Part shown: positions 1 through 7,003 of the stretch, piece after piece | Numbering within the stretch: position 1 is the first letter of the stretch | How the letters are laid out: every line of letters starts with the position of its first letter | NCBI RefSeq assembly: GCF_017377745.1 | Contig: NZ_JAFVMG010000001.1 | Location: 434,001 to 498,000, forward strand | DNA length: 64,000 bases | Source of the DNA: Acetobacter suratthaniensis | GTDB lineage: Bacteria; Pseudomonadota; Alphaproteobacteria; Acetobacterales; Acetobacteraceae | Direction: 5' to 3' | The notes under the pieces: generated by a model | What the model saw: only the letters and a program-made list of their open reading frames with translations | Told to the model about the DNA's origin: nothing | Databases searched by the model: none | Made by a program: the position numbers and the translations under genes

Positions 1-180
1 GAGCGTGTCCTGCGTATGCGATTTGGTATCGGCATGAACACAGACCACACGCTTGAAGAAGTGGGGCAGCAGTTTAACGTTACGCGTGAGCGTATCCGTC
101 AGATTGAAGCCAAGGCCCTGCGTAAGCTCAAGCACCCGAGCCGTAGCCGCAAGCTGCGCTCCTTCCTGGATGATAATTGA
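1..180 (+). CDS. rpoD: RNA polymerase primary sigma factor RpoD, 3' end (partial)
   Basis: The window opens inside this gene; reading from base 1 gives 59 codons ending in TGA at 178-180. The visible part is sigma region 4.2, the helix-turn-helix that contacts the -35 element: [20 protein letters not shown] followed by the basic tail [18 protein letters not shown]. This sequence is nearly invariant in alphaproteobacterial RpoD, so the housekeeping sigma-70 factor is a firm call. The rest lies upstream of the window. A GNAT gene starts about 30 bp after the stop, so read-through from rpoD is possible. Confidence 0.95.
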   Translation, partial: ERVLRMRFGIGMNTDHTLEEVGQQFNVTRERIRQIEAKALRKLKHPSRSRKLRSFLDDN

Positions 181-208
181 TCCATCCGGGATAGAACCTG
201 TCACGCGC

Positions 209-748
209 ATGCGGGTGGGCATCACCTTCATGCGCATGACTGCAGCACCAGCCTATCCACGCTTTTTGCTACCGGTGGGCTGGATGCTCGAACATGGCGT
301 GCATCCAAGCATTGCGGATTACCGCTTTCTGCAGGACAGGGTCGGGCGTTCGTGCTGCTGGTGGATGCGTCAGGCTGCATCGGATGACATGCTGGGTCGC
401 ATTCTTGCCCAGCGCGGCACGGCCATTGGCCTTTTGCGCGAATACAGCGTGGTACGTGGCTTTTACGAGCTTGACCGGCGCAACCCCGAGGATGTCAATC
501 TCTGCTACTTCGGGCTGTTTCCTCAGGCCATTGGCCGTGGGGTAGGGCGTGCTTTTCTTGATGGTGTCCTGCGTGAGGCATGGCGCGGGCATACCCGTCA
601 GGTTCGGGTGAATACCTCCACGGCGGATCACCCACGCGCCAGACAGCTTTACCTGCAGGCGGGGTTCAGGCCCGTGCGGCAGGTAGAGGAAGAATGGAAC
701 GTGCCGGACAGGCTGGGGCTGGATATTCCGGCTCATTTGCGCGTCTGA
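209..748 (+). CDS. GNAT family N-acetyltransferase
   Basis: A protein of about 179 residues in the GNAT fold, which transfers an acetyl group from acetyl-CoA to an amine. The core reads NLCYFGLFPQAIGRGVGRAF, containing the acetyl-CoA pyrophosphate loop Q-x-x-G-x-G-x-G/A, followed by VRVNTSTADHPRARQLYLQ and AGFRPVRQ, the usual C-terminal half of the fold. The substrate cannot be told. No start has a clear ribosome-binding site: ATG codons at 170, 209, 230 and 236 are all possible; 209 is taken because the family similarity (AAPAYPRFLLPVGW) begins just after it. It follows rpoD directly and may be co-transcribed with it. Confidence 0.8.
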   Translation: MRVGITFMRMTAAPAYPRFLLPVGWMLEHGVHPSIADYRFLQDRVGRSCCWWMRQAASDDMLGRILAQRGTAIGLLREYSVVRGFYELDRRNPEDVNLCYFGLFPQAIGRGVGRAFLDGVLREAWRGHTRQVRVNTSTADHPRARQLYLQAGFRPVRQVEEEWNVPDRLGLDIPAHLRV

Positions 749-803
749 CCCTGTTTTTCCCTTGCTTTTCTCCCCCTTTCGTGGTTGACACTGCCCTTTC
801 CCT

Positions 804-827
804 GCCGGGCATGTGGCATTGCCCGGC
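804..827 (+). promoter_or_regulatory. Perfect 8-bp inverted repeat in the rpsF leader
   Basis: GCCGGGCA at 804-811 pairs with TGCCCGGC at 820-827 across an 8-nt loop. No T-run follows, so it is not a classical terminator. A TTGACA hexamer sits just upstream at 785-790, but no good -10 follows at 17 bp. The hairpin lies in the 183-bp space between the GNAT stop and rpsF and could be an mRNA 3' end or part of the ribosomal-protein leader. Confidence 0.45.
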
Positions 828-931
828 TATACCTGCGGCATTTCTGCCCGTCTGTTTCAGGCTGGGCAGGGGGCACCGATAGCCGGAAGGGTCTGGTTCG
901 GGCGGGTTGATTTGATCCGAAGGGAGTGAAC

Positions 932-1378
932 ATGCCGCTTTACGAAACCGTGTTTATTGCACGGAATGATATTTCCCAGCAGCAGGTTGATGTGATCATT
1001 GATGGCATCACCGCGCAGATCGAAGCTGATGGCGGCGCTGTCCGCAAGCGCGAATACTGGGGCCTGCGTAGCCTTGCCTACCGCATCAAGAAGAACCGCA
1101 AGGGTCACTACACCCTTCTGGGTCTGGAAGTGCGTTCGGAGCTGCTCAAGGAAATCGAACGCCAGCTTTCCCTGAACGAAGACGTGCTGCGCCTGCTGAC
1201 GCTGCGCGTGGAAAGCATTGACGAGACGCCCTCACCGGTTCTGTCCCGCAAGGGTGAAGACCGTGGCGAGCGCAGCTTCCGTGGTCCCAAGCCGGCCGGT
1301 GGCCGTTTTGAGAGCGGTCGTGGCCGTCGTGGCGGCGAAGATCGTCCGCTTGAGTCAGCCGACAACGGAGCGGAGTAA
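932..1378 (+). CDS. rpsF: 30S ribosomal protein S6
   Basis: S6 binds S18 and 16S rRNA in the platform of the small subunit. The start [20 protein letters not shown] and the segment [20 protein letters not shown] are diagnostic. The ATG at 932 follows AAGGGAG by 5 nt; an in-frame GTG two codons earlier overlaps that Shine-Dalgarno and is less likely. At 148 residues it is longer than the roughly 95-135 typical of the family, because of an arginine/glycine-rich C-terminal tail (about residues 105-148, with [14 protein letters not shown] and GRGRRGG). First gene of rpsF-rpsR-rplI, the usual order. Confidence 0.96.
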   Translation: MPLYETVFIARNDISQQQVDVIIDGITAQIEADGGAVRKREYWGLRSLAYRIKKNRKGHYTLLGLEVRSELLKEIERQLSLNEDVLRLLTLRVESIDETPSPVLSRKGEDRGERSFRGPKPAGGRFESGRGRRGGEDRPLESADNGAE

Positions 1379-1383
1379 GCGCT

Positions 1384-1659
1384 ATGTCTGAATCGATGGA
1401 AATCAACCCCGCCGCCCGCCGCCCCGCTGTTGGCGCGCGTCGTCCGTTCTACCGTCGTCGCAAGTCCTGCCCGTTCTCCGGCCCCAACGCGCCGGCGATC
1501 GACTACAAGGACGTGCGTCTGCTCAGCCGCTTCCTGTCCGAACGTGGCAAGATCGTGCCGAGCCGTATCACTGCGGTTTCCGCCAAGAAGCAGCGTGAGC
1601 TGGCGCAGGCTATCAAGCGCGCCCGCTTCCTGGCCCTGCTTCCCTACGTTGTAAGCTGA
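1384..1659 (+). CDS. rpsR: 30S ribosomal protein S18
   Basis: S18 forms a heterodimer with S6 on the 30S platform. The 91-residue product carries the family core [20 protein letters not shown] and [20 protein letters not shown], with the usual hydrophobic end LALLPYVVS. The N-terminal 20 residues are alanine/proline/arginine-rich and variable, as is normal. It lies 5 bp after the rpsF stop and 12 bp before rplI, so the three genes are almost certainly one transcript. Confidence 0.96.
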   Translation: MSESMEINPAARRPAVGARRPFYRRRKSCPFSGPNAPAIDYKDVRLLSRFLSERGKIVPSRITAVSAKKQRELAQAIKRARFLALLPYVVS

Positions 1660-1671
1660 GGGGAACCGATC

Positions 1672-2259
1672 ATGGCTGCTACAGAAGTAATCCTGCTCCA
1701 GCGCGTTGAGCATCTGGGTCAGATGGGTGAAGTCGTTAAGGTGCGTCCTGGTTACGCCCGTAACTTCCTTCTCCCCCAGGGTAAGGCTATTCGCGCCAAT
1801 GCGGGCAACCTTGCCCGTTTCGAGCGTGAACGCGTCCAGCTTGAAGCGCTGAACATCAAGCGCCGCGAAGAAGCAGAGCGTCTGTCCGAACGGATGGAAG
1901 GTCTGGCCGTTGTCCTGATCCGTCAGGCCGGTGATAGCGGGAGCCTGTATGGTTCCGTCAGCACGCGCGACGTTGCGCAGGTTGTCACGGAAGCTGGCTT
2001 CACCATCGACCGTCAGCAGGTTTCGCTGGCGCACCCCATCAAGTCCCTTGGGCTTTATGAGGTTAAGGTGGCTCTGCACCCCGAAGTTGTGGTGCCGGTG
2101 ACCGTCAATGTCGCACGTTCGGAAGAAGAAGCCGAACGTCAGGCACGTGGCGAAGCTGCGACCCCGGAAGAAGAAGCGACTCTCGCTGGCGATGAAGCCT
2201 TCATTGAAGGTGAAATCGTTGCTGAAGACGCTGAAGACGCACAGGGCGACGCCGCCTGA
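1672..2259 (+). CDS. rplI: 50S ribosomal protein L9 with acidic C-terminal extension
   Basis: L9 binds 23S rRNA at the base of the L1 stalk. The start [20 protein letters not shown] and the region [20 protein letters not shown] are the L9 signature. The ATG follows GAGGGGAACCGATC, giving a good ribosome-binding site. The protein has 195 residues against about 150 in most bacteria; the excess is a strongly acidic tail after about residue 145, rich in Glu, Asp and Ala ([18 protein letters not shown]). A rho-independent terminator 30 bp downstream ends the operon. Confidence 0.96.
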   Translation: MAATEVILLQRVEHLGQMGEVVKVRPGYARNFLLPQGKAIRANAGNLARFERERVQLEALNIKRREEAERLSERMEGLAVVLIRQAGDSGSLYGSVSTRDVAQVVTEAGFTIDRQQVSLAHPIKSLGLYEVKVALHPEVVVPVTVNVARSEEEAERQARGEAATPEEEATLAGDEAFIEGEIVAEDAEDAQGDAA

Positions 2260-2289
2260 TAAGGCGGTTTTCCTGCAAGGAACCGGGAA

Positions 2290-2320
2290 AGGGGGCGGAG
2301 TGATCCGCCCTCTTTTTTTG
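2290..2320 (+). terminator. Rho-independent terminator after rplI
   Basis: GGGCGGA (2293-2299) and TCCGCCC (2304-2310) form a perfect GC-rich stem with a 4-nt loop, followed by TCTTTTTTT. It closes the rpsF-rpsR-rplI operon. Confidence 0.9.
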
Positions 2321-2447
2321 TCTTCTGTCCGTCTGCATTGCTGCCATCTGCCTGTCCGGTAAGGGGGTATCCCCTTTTTTCATGCCACTTTTCTTTTCTC
2401 TGGCTTATGCTCATCCAAGTTTGCCAGTGCAGGAAGAGGAATGTGTA

Positions 2448-3659
2448 TTGAAACACCTTCTGGACATGGTCTTACGACAGTTTGTTTCTTACGGCTGTCT
2501 GTCCGTTTACTGGTCAGATGGCGCCTTCAGCCAGTATCAGGGCAGCAGGGTAGGGCCGCAGGCGGCTCTCAGGCTCAAAGACGCACAGGCCGAGCGGGCA
2601 TTGCTGCTCAATCCGGGGCTGGGGGTGGGTGAAGCCTATATGGAAGGCAACCTGCAACCGGTAGACTGCACGCTTTACGACCTGCTCGAACTGCTCATGC
2701 TCAATGCGATGGAGCCTGCGGGCCATGTAAGCGAGCGTCTGGCCTCTGCTCTGCGTTATGTCCGGCGAGGCTGGACACAGTTCAACCCGGCGGCACGGGC
2801 GCAGCGGAATGTCGCGCATCATTATGATCTGGGCAACAGCCTCTACCAGTTGTTTCTGGATAAGGACTGGCAGTATTCCTGCGCATATTTCCGCTATGGC
2901 ACCGAAACGCTGGATGAAGCGCAGGAGGCCAAAAAACAGCATATAGCCGCCAAGCTTTTGCTCGACAGGCCGGGGCTGGAGGTGCTGGACATAGGGTGCG
3001 GGTGGGGTGGTATGGCCCTGACCCTTGCGCGTGATTATGGGGCTGTGGTGACGGGTATTACCCTCTCGCAGGAGCAGCTTGCTTTTGCGCGTGAACGGGC
3101 CCGGCAGGAAGGGCTCGAGCGGCGTGTGCGGTTTGAGCTGCTTGATTACCGCCACCTCAGGCGGCAGTTTGACAGGATCGTATCTGTTGGCATGTTCGAG
3201 CATGTCGGGATTGGGCATTACAGCCAGTTTTTCGATGTGGTGAAAAACAGCCTGAAACCCGATGGTGTGGCGCTGGTACATTCCATCGGGCGGAATGACG
3301 GGCCGGGTACGACCAATCCGTGGATTAACAAATACATTTTCCCCGGAGGATATTCTCCCGCCCTGAGCGAAGTACTGCCCGCGATCGAGCAGGCAGGCTT
3401 ATGGGTAACGGATTGCGAAATCCTCCGGCTGCATTATGCCAAAACGCTTGCCTGCTGGCGTGAGCGCTTTGCCGCCCGCAGGCCCGAAGCCGTTGCATTG
3501 TATGATGAACGTTTTGCCCGGATGTTCGAATTCTATCTTACAGCATCGGAACTGGCGTTCCGTGTGCAGGGACATATGAACTTTCAGGTGCAGCTTTCCC
3601 CCTCGCTTGAGGCGGTGCCTTTGACGCGTGATTATATTGCGGAGGCGGAAAAGGGCTGA
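2448..3659 (+). CDS. cfa: Cyclopropane-fatty-acyl-phospholipid synthase family methyltransferase
   Basis: A 403-residue SAM-dependent enzyme that adds a methylene bridge to unsaturated acyl chains of membrane phospholipids, a common acid and ethanol tolerance trait. The SAM-binding motif VLDIGCGWGGMALTLA sits near the middle, preceded by NVAHHYDLGNSLYQLFLD and followed by GITLSQEQLAFARERA and FDRIVSVGMFEHVGIGHY, all standard for the family. I prefer a TTG start at 2448 (MKHLLDMVLRQF), 7 nt after GAGGA; an in-frame GTG at 2427 and an ATG at 2382 lack such a site and add a non-conserved leader. It stands alone, convergent with the envelope operon. Confidence 0.88.
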   Translation: MKHLLDMVLRQFVSYGCLSVYWSDGAFSQYQGSRVGPQAALRLKDAQAERALLLNPGLGVGEAYMEGNLQPVDCTLYDLLELLMLNAMEPAGHVSERLASALRYVRRGWTQFNPAARAQRNVAHHYDLGNSLYQLFLDKDWQYSCAYFRYGTETLDEAQEAKKQHIAAKLLLDRPGLEVLDIGCGWGGMALTLARDYGAVVTGITLSQEQLAFARERARQEGLERRVRFELLDYRHLRRQFDRIVSVGMFEHVGIGHYSQFFDVVKNSLKPDGVALVHSIGRNDGPGTTNPWINKYIFPGGYSPALSEVLPAIEQAGLWVTDCEILRLHYAKTLACWRERFAARRPEAVALYDERFARMFEFYLTASELAFRVQGHMNFQVQLSPSLEAVPLTRDYIAEAEKG

Positions 3660-3682
3660 GGCCGCTACCGAAAGGTAGTGCG

Positions 3683-4684
3683 TCAGGTGCTTTGCGTGCG
3701 GGAGAGATCGCGTGTGACATACACGCCCCGCTTCATAGAGACATGCAGCACGGAGGCCCGGTACCAGTATCCACGCTGGCCGGGTACCATGCCGGTATTG
3801 AAAGCCGGGTGAGTATATTTGAGTTCCAGCTCGTTGTTATGTTCGAGTGCCACTGAATAGACATGAGTACGCCAGCCCATGCTGGCGGAAACGGTAGAAT
3901 GGGTAGCGTTGAGCATGGTGCGCACATGGTCATGGCGGATCACCTGCTGCCCGGCCATAACCAGCATGGCCAGACCGGCGGCGCAGGCAGCGGCATGCCC
4001 GATGGAGCGAAAGACCTCCTCATTCACCAGATGCAGCCAGAACCGTACGAGCAGCGTTGCCGTAATGCCTGCCAGCGCTACAACGGCACCGGCCAGCAGC
4101 ACCTGCTGGTTCAGCAGGCCATAGGCGGCGTAAAGCCCAATTTTTGTCAGATGCAGAAGGATGTCATTGGCTGCGCGTGTGGCAATAATGGCCTCCTTGC
4201 GCAGTCCCAGTCGATGATAAAACGCGTTGAATAACAGGCCGACCGCCCCGGTAAATCCTGAAATGAATCCAGCCAGAAAACCAATGCCGGGCAGGAGGCG
4301 CATGGAAACGGGAGGGGGGGCGGAAGCACTCTCTGGAGCTGGCTTTTTACGGCGCAGTAGCAGTGGCAGATTGCCCAGCAGGAACAGGCCCAAGAGCAGA
4401 TCGAGATACATGGGCTGCATCAGACTGAGCATCCACACGCCCAGCCATGCTCCCGGCAGGCTGGCTGGCACAAAGTAGCAGACAACCCGCCAGTTGATCG
4501 CTCGGAAAAATGTGGCAATCCGTGTTGCGGAACTGACCGCAGTGCCAAGAGAAAGGGCCGCAGGGATTTGCTCGGGTGCCAGTAATGTACCCAGAACCGG
4601 CATAACAAGAAGGCCTGCGCCGCCACCGGAAACTGTGCTGAGACTGAAAGCTAGCAGGGCAACGGCAAAAAGCAGGACGATCAT
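3683..4684 (-). CDS. TauE/SafE family sulfite exporter-like permease with C-terminal extension
   Basis: The first about 245 residues form the multi-helix TauE/SafE (DUF81) permease: an N-terminal half beginning MIVLLFAVALLAFSLSTVSG, a basic loop (RRKKPAPES), and a second half with the repeated GFLAGFISGFTGAVG motif. The family moves sulfite, sulfoacetate and related anions across the inner membrane; the substrate here is unknown. The final roughly 85 residues (from QQVIRHDHV to the stop) are hydrophilic and not part of the usual fold, which ends near 250-260. ATG 4684 begins the first helix; an upstream extension to 4765 would overlap rsmA. It lies 53 bp after rsmA, same strand. Confidence 0.8.
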   Translation of the reverse strand: MIVLLFAVALLAFSLSTVSGGGAGLLVMPVLGTLLAPEQIPAALSLGTAVSSATRIATFFRAINWRVVCYFVPASLPGAWLGVWMLSLMQPMYLDLLLGLFLLGNLPLLLRRKKPAPESASAPPPVSMRLLPGIGFLAGFISGFTGAVGLLFNAFYHRLGLRKEAIIATRAANDILLHLTKIGLYAAYGLLNQQVLLAGAVVALAGITATLLVRFWLHLVNEEVFRSIGHAAACAAGLAMLVMAGQQVIRHDHVRTMLNATHSTVSASMGWRTHVYSVALEHNNELELKYTHPAFNTGMVPGQRGYWYRASVLHVSMKRGVYVTRDLSRTQST

Positions 4685-4737
4685 AGCGCGCAGGACTCCT
4701 CGGTGCGAGAGTCCAGTAACGTAAAAGAGAGGCTTTT

Positions 4738-5571
4738 CTAAGGCTGGCTGGCGAGAGCCTGCCATGCACGGGCCAGGCGGTCGAACTCGTCTATTGTCAG
4801 GGTTTCGGCCCGGCGTGTTCCATCTATGTCAGCGCGTTCGAGCAGGGCATTGCCCTTCAGTCCTTTGAGCGCACCGCGCAGCATCTTGCGGCGTTGCCCG
4901 AAGGCTGCGGCCGTAACCTGCTCCATAGCGCGGAACAGAGCGGGGTCGGGCTGGTTGGCATGGGGGGTGATACTCGCCACGGCAGACCATACAGCAGGCG
5001 GGGGCGAAAAGGCGCCGGGGGGTAGTTTCATGACAACGGCGCAATCCGCACACCACTGGCTGAGCACGGCAAGGCGTCCGTAATGTTCACTGTCAGGGGC
5101 CGCACAGATGCGCTCGGCCACCTCAAGCTGGAACATCAGGGTCATGCGTTCCCATGCCCCCCCCTGACGCAGCCAGCCGACCAGCAGCGGGGTTGCGACA
5201 TTATAGGGAAGATTGGCGACAATCTGGCGCGGAGCAGGGCAGAGTGTTGTCAGGTCTTTTTTGAGCGCATCGGCCTGTATGACATCGAGCCGTTGGGGAA
5301 AGAGCGTTGCCAGTTCCTCAATGACCACAACCGCGCGCGGGTCGAGTTCCACGGCATAGACATGGCTTGCAGGGGTTGCCAGCAGGGCGCGTGTCAGCCC
5401 GCCGGGGCCGGGGCCAACCTCAACCACATGACGGCCATCAAGATTGCCCGCGAGTGCGGCGATGTGTTCGGTAATACCGGGGTCAAGCAGGAAGTGCTGG
5501 CCCAGCGCCTTGCGGGCATCCAGACCGTGGCGGCGGATGACATCGGCAAGGCTTTCCAGTGTGGCAGGCAG
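4738..5571 (-). CDS. rsmA: 16S rRNA (adenine(1518)-N(6)/adenine(1519)-N(6))-dimethyltransferase
   Basis: RsmA (KsgA) dimethylates two adjacent adenines in 16S rRNA helix 45 late in 30S assembly. Seen: LADVIRRHGLDARKALGQHF at the N-terminus, SAM motif VEVGPGPGGLTRALL, and catalytic NLPYNVATPLL. No ATG, GTG or TTG exists in frame near the expected N-terminus. The nearest canonical-type start is TTG at 5658, 83 nt inside surA, which would add about 29 unrelated residues. A CTG at 5571 lies 9 nt after a strong AAGGGAG (within the end of surA) and gives a 277-residue protein starting exactly where the family does; I use it. pdxA, often found between surA and rsmA, is missing. Confidence 0.9.
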   Translation of the reverse strand: MPATLESLADVIRRHGLDARKALGQHFLLDPGITEHIAALAGNLDGRHVVEVGPGPGGLTRALLATPASHVYAVELDPRAVVVIEELATLFPQRLDVIQADALKKDLTTLCPAPRQIVANLPYNVATPLLVGWLRQGGAWERMTLMFQLEVAERICAAPDSEHYGRLAVLSQWCADCAVVMKLPPGAFSPPPAVWSAVASITPHANQPDPALFRAMEQVTAAAFGQRRKMLRGALKGLKGNALLERADIDGTRRAETLTIDEFDRLARAWQALASQP

Positions 5572-5575
5572 GAGA

Positions 5576-6922
5576 TTACGCTCCCTTGAGTTTGACGCGC
5601 ATATCGATAATGGCGCGGCGGTGCAGGTCGCTATCAAGCTGGCGGGCGGCCTGCTCAACGCGCTCGTTCATGAGCTGATCGGCGATTTCGCTGGGCGAAC
5701 GGTCAGAGAAGTTCTTTTCTTTTTTCTCGCAGACCATCAGCAGGTCGATCCCATCGCGCGAGACCATGGGGCGTGAGACTTTGTTGAGCGGCAGATTGGC
5801 CAGCACGGCCTGCATCTGCGGGTTCAGGCGCTCAAGCGGGAGTTCACCCGGATCGCTTGGGCGTTTTTCCCCTTCGGCCTTGTTCAGGCGTTCCATATCC
5901 GCGCAGTTATTCGCGCTCTGGGATAGGTGCAGGGCTTTTTGGAGTGTCGCCTGCTGCTGCGGAGTAACATGCTGGGGGTCGAGCAGGGTATCGAACGGCA
6001 GGAACACCTGTCGGGCGGAAATGACATGCCCGATTTCCTTGCCGACCGTGCGCTTGCCATTCAGCGTGACGATCAGGAAGCCGCCGGGTACGGTAATCGG
6101 GTTGGAAATGGCGCCCACTCCCACGGGCATCTGCCGGACAATGTTCACAACCGCAGGGTCGAGTTCATCTTCCTGCACCCAGCCCATCGAGCCGCCATCC
6201 AGAGCGGTCTGGCTCTGCGAGAACTGTGCGGCAACGATGGGAAAGGGCGCACCCTTCCGCAGTTCCTGAATAATGGTGTTGGTAAAGTCCAGCTCGTCCT
6301 CGGCGTGACGGGGGTCTTCAACCTTGACGAAAATTTCACCGATTTCGTATTCGGTGCGGCCTTCCTCGCGCTGGAGGGCTGCCTGACGCTGGGCAATATC
6401 CTTGGCCGCAACACGCGAACGCTGGCCAAGCTCCTGCCGCAGAACCTGAATCCAGCCAATCTGCACCCGGATCTGGTCGATCAGCGTTGTGAGCGAGACA
6501 CCGTCCTTGGCCAGATGGGCACGCAAAGCCCCTTCTTCCATGCCGTTGCGATGTTCGATGTTGCTGATGGCGGCGGCAATCTGGTCAAGCGGCACGTTGA
6601 TGTGGCGGCTGAGGATTTCCTGTGTGCGCAGGCGCTCGTCAATCAACTGCCGGATAATCTGCGGGCGCAGACGATCCATCAGTTCGGGAGAAACGGGCAG
6701 GCCGGTGGACAAAGCAAACAGTTTGCCACGGTTGTCCACATCGCGTCGGGTCAGCGGCACACTGTTGACGACCGCAACAATGGAGTTATCAGGCTTGGGC
6801 GCGGCTTTGGCTGCGGTATCGCCATGCTGCTCCTGCTGGCTGGAGGCGGCAAGGGCAGTCGCCAAAGGGGCCGACAGGGCCGCCACGGTGTAGCAGGCCA
6901 GAGTAAGGGAGCGCAGGCGCAT
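5576..6922 (-). CDS. surA: Periplasmic peptidyl-prolyl cis-trans isomerase / outer-membrane protein chaperone SurA
   Basis: SurA escorts unfolded outer-membrane proteins, including LptD, through the periplasm. The 448-residue protein has a signal peptide (MRLRSLTLACYTVAALSAPL, cleavage near residues 25-27), an N-terminal chaperone segment with IVAVVNSVPLTRRDVDNRGK, and parvulin rotamase features EIGEIFVKVEDP, ALDGGSMGWVQEDELDP and PGGFLIVTLNGKR. A second stretch after about residue 300 (HVISARQVFLPF) is the weaker second rotamase-like domain. It sits between lptD and rsmA on one strand, so chaperone and a main client share a transcript. Confidence 0.9.
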   Translation of the reverse strand: MRLRSLTLACYTVAALSAPLATALAASSQQEQHGDTAAKAAPKPDNSIVAVVNSVPLTRRDVDNRGKLFALSTGLPVSPELMDRLRPQIIRQLIDERLRTQEILSRHINVPLDQIAAAISNIEHRNGMEEGALRAHLAKDGVSLTTLIDQIRVQIGWIQVLRQELGQRSRVAAKDIAQRQAALQREEGRTEYEIGEIFVKVEDPRHAEDELDFTNTIIQELRKGAPFPIVAAQFSQSQTALDGGSMGWVQEDELDPAVVNIVRQMPVGVGAISNPITVPGGFLIVTLNGKRTVGKEIGHVISARQVFLPFDTLLDPQHVTPQQQATLQKALHLSQSANNCADMERLNKAEGEKRPSDPGELPLERLNPQMQAVLANLPLNKVSRPMVSRDGIDLLMVCEKKEKNFSDRSPSEIADQLMNERVEQAARQLDSDLHRRAIIDMRVKLKGA

Positions 6923-7003
6923 ACGGGACGGTCTTTCAGCTTTCTGCCAGATCAGGCGCAGTTATACCTGATAACGGAGGCCGCGACATTTTTGAAGCAG
7001 TTC

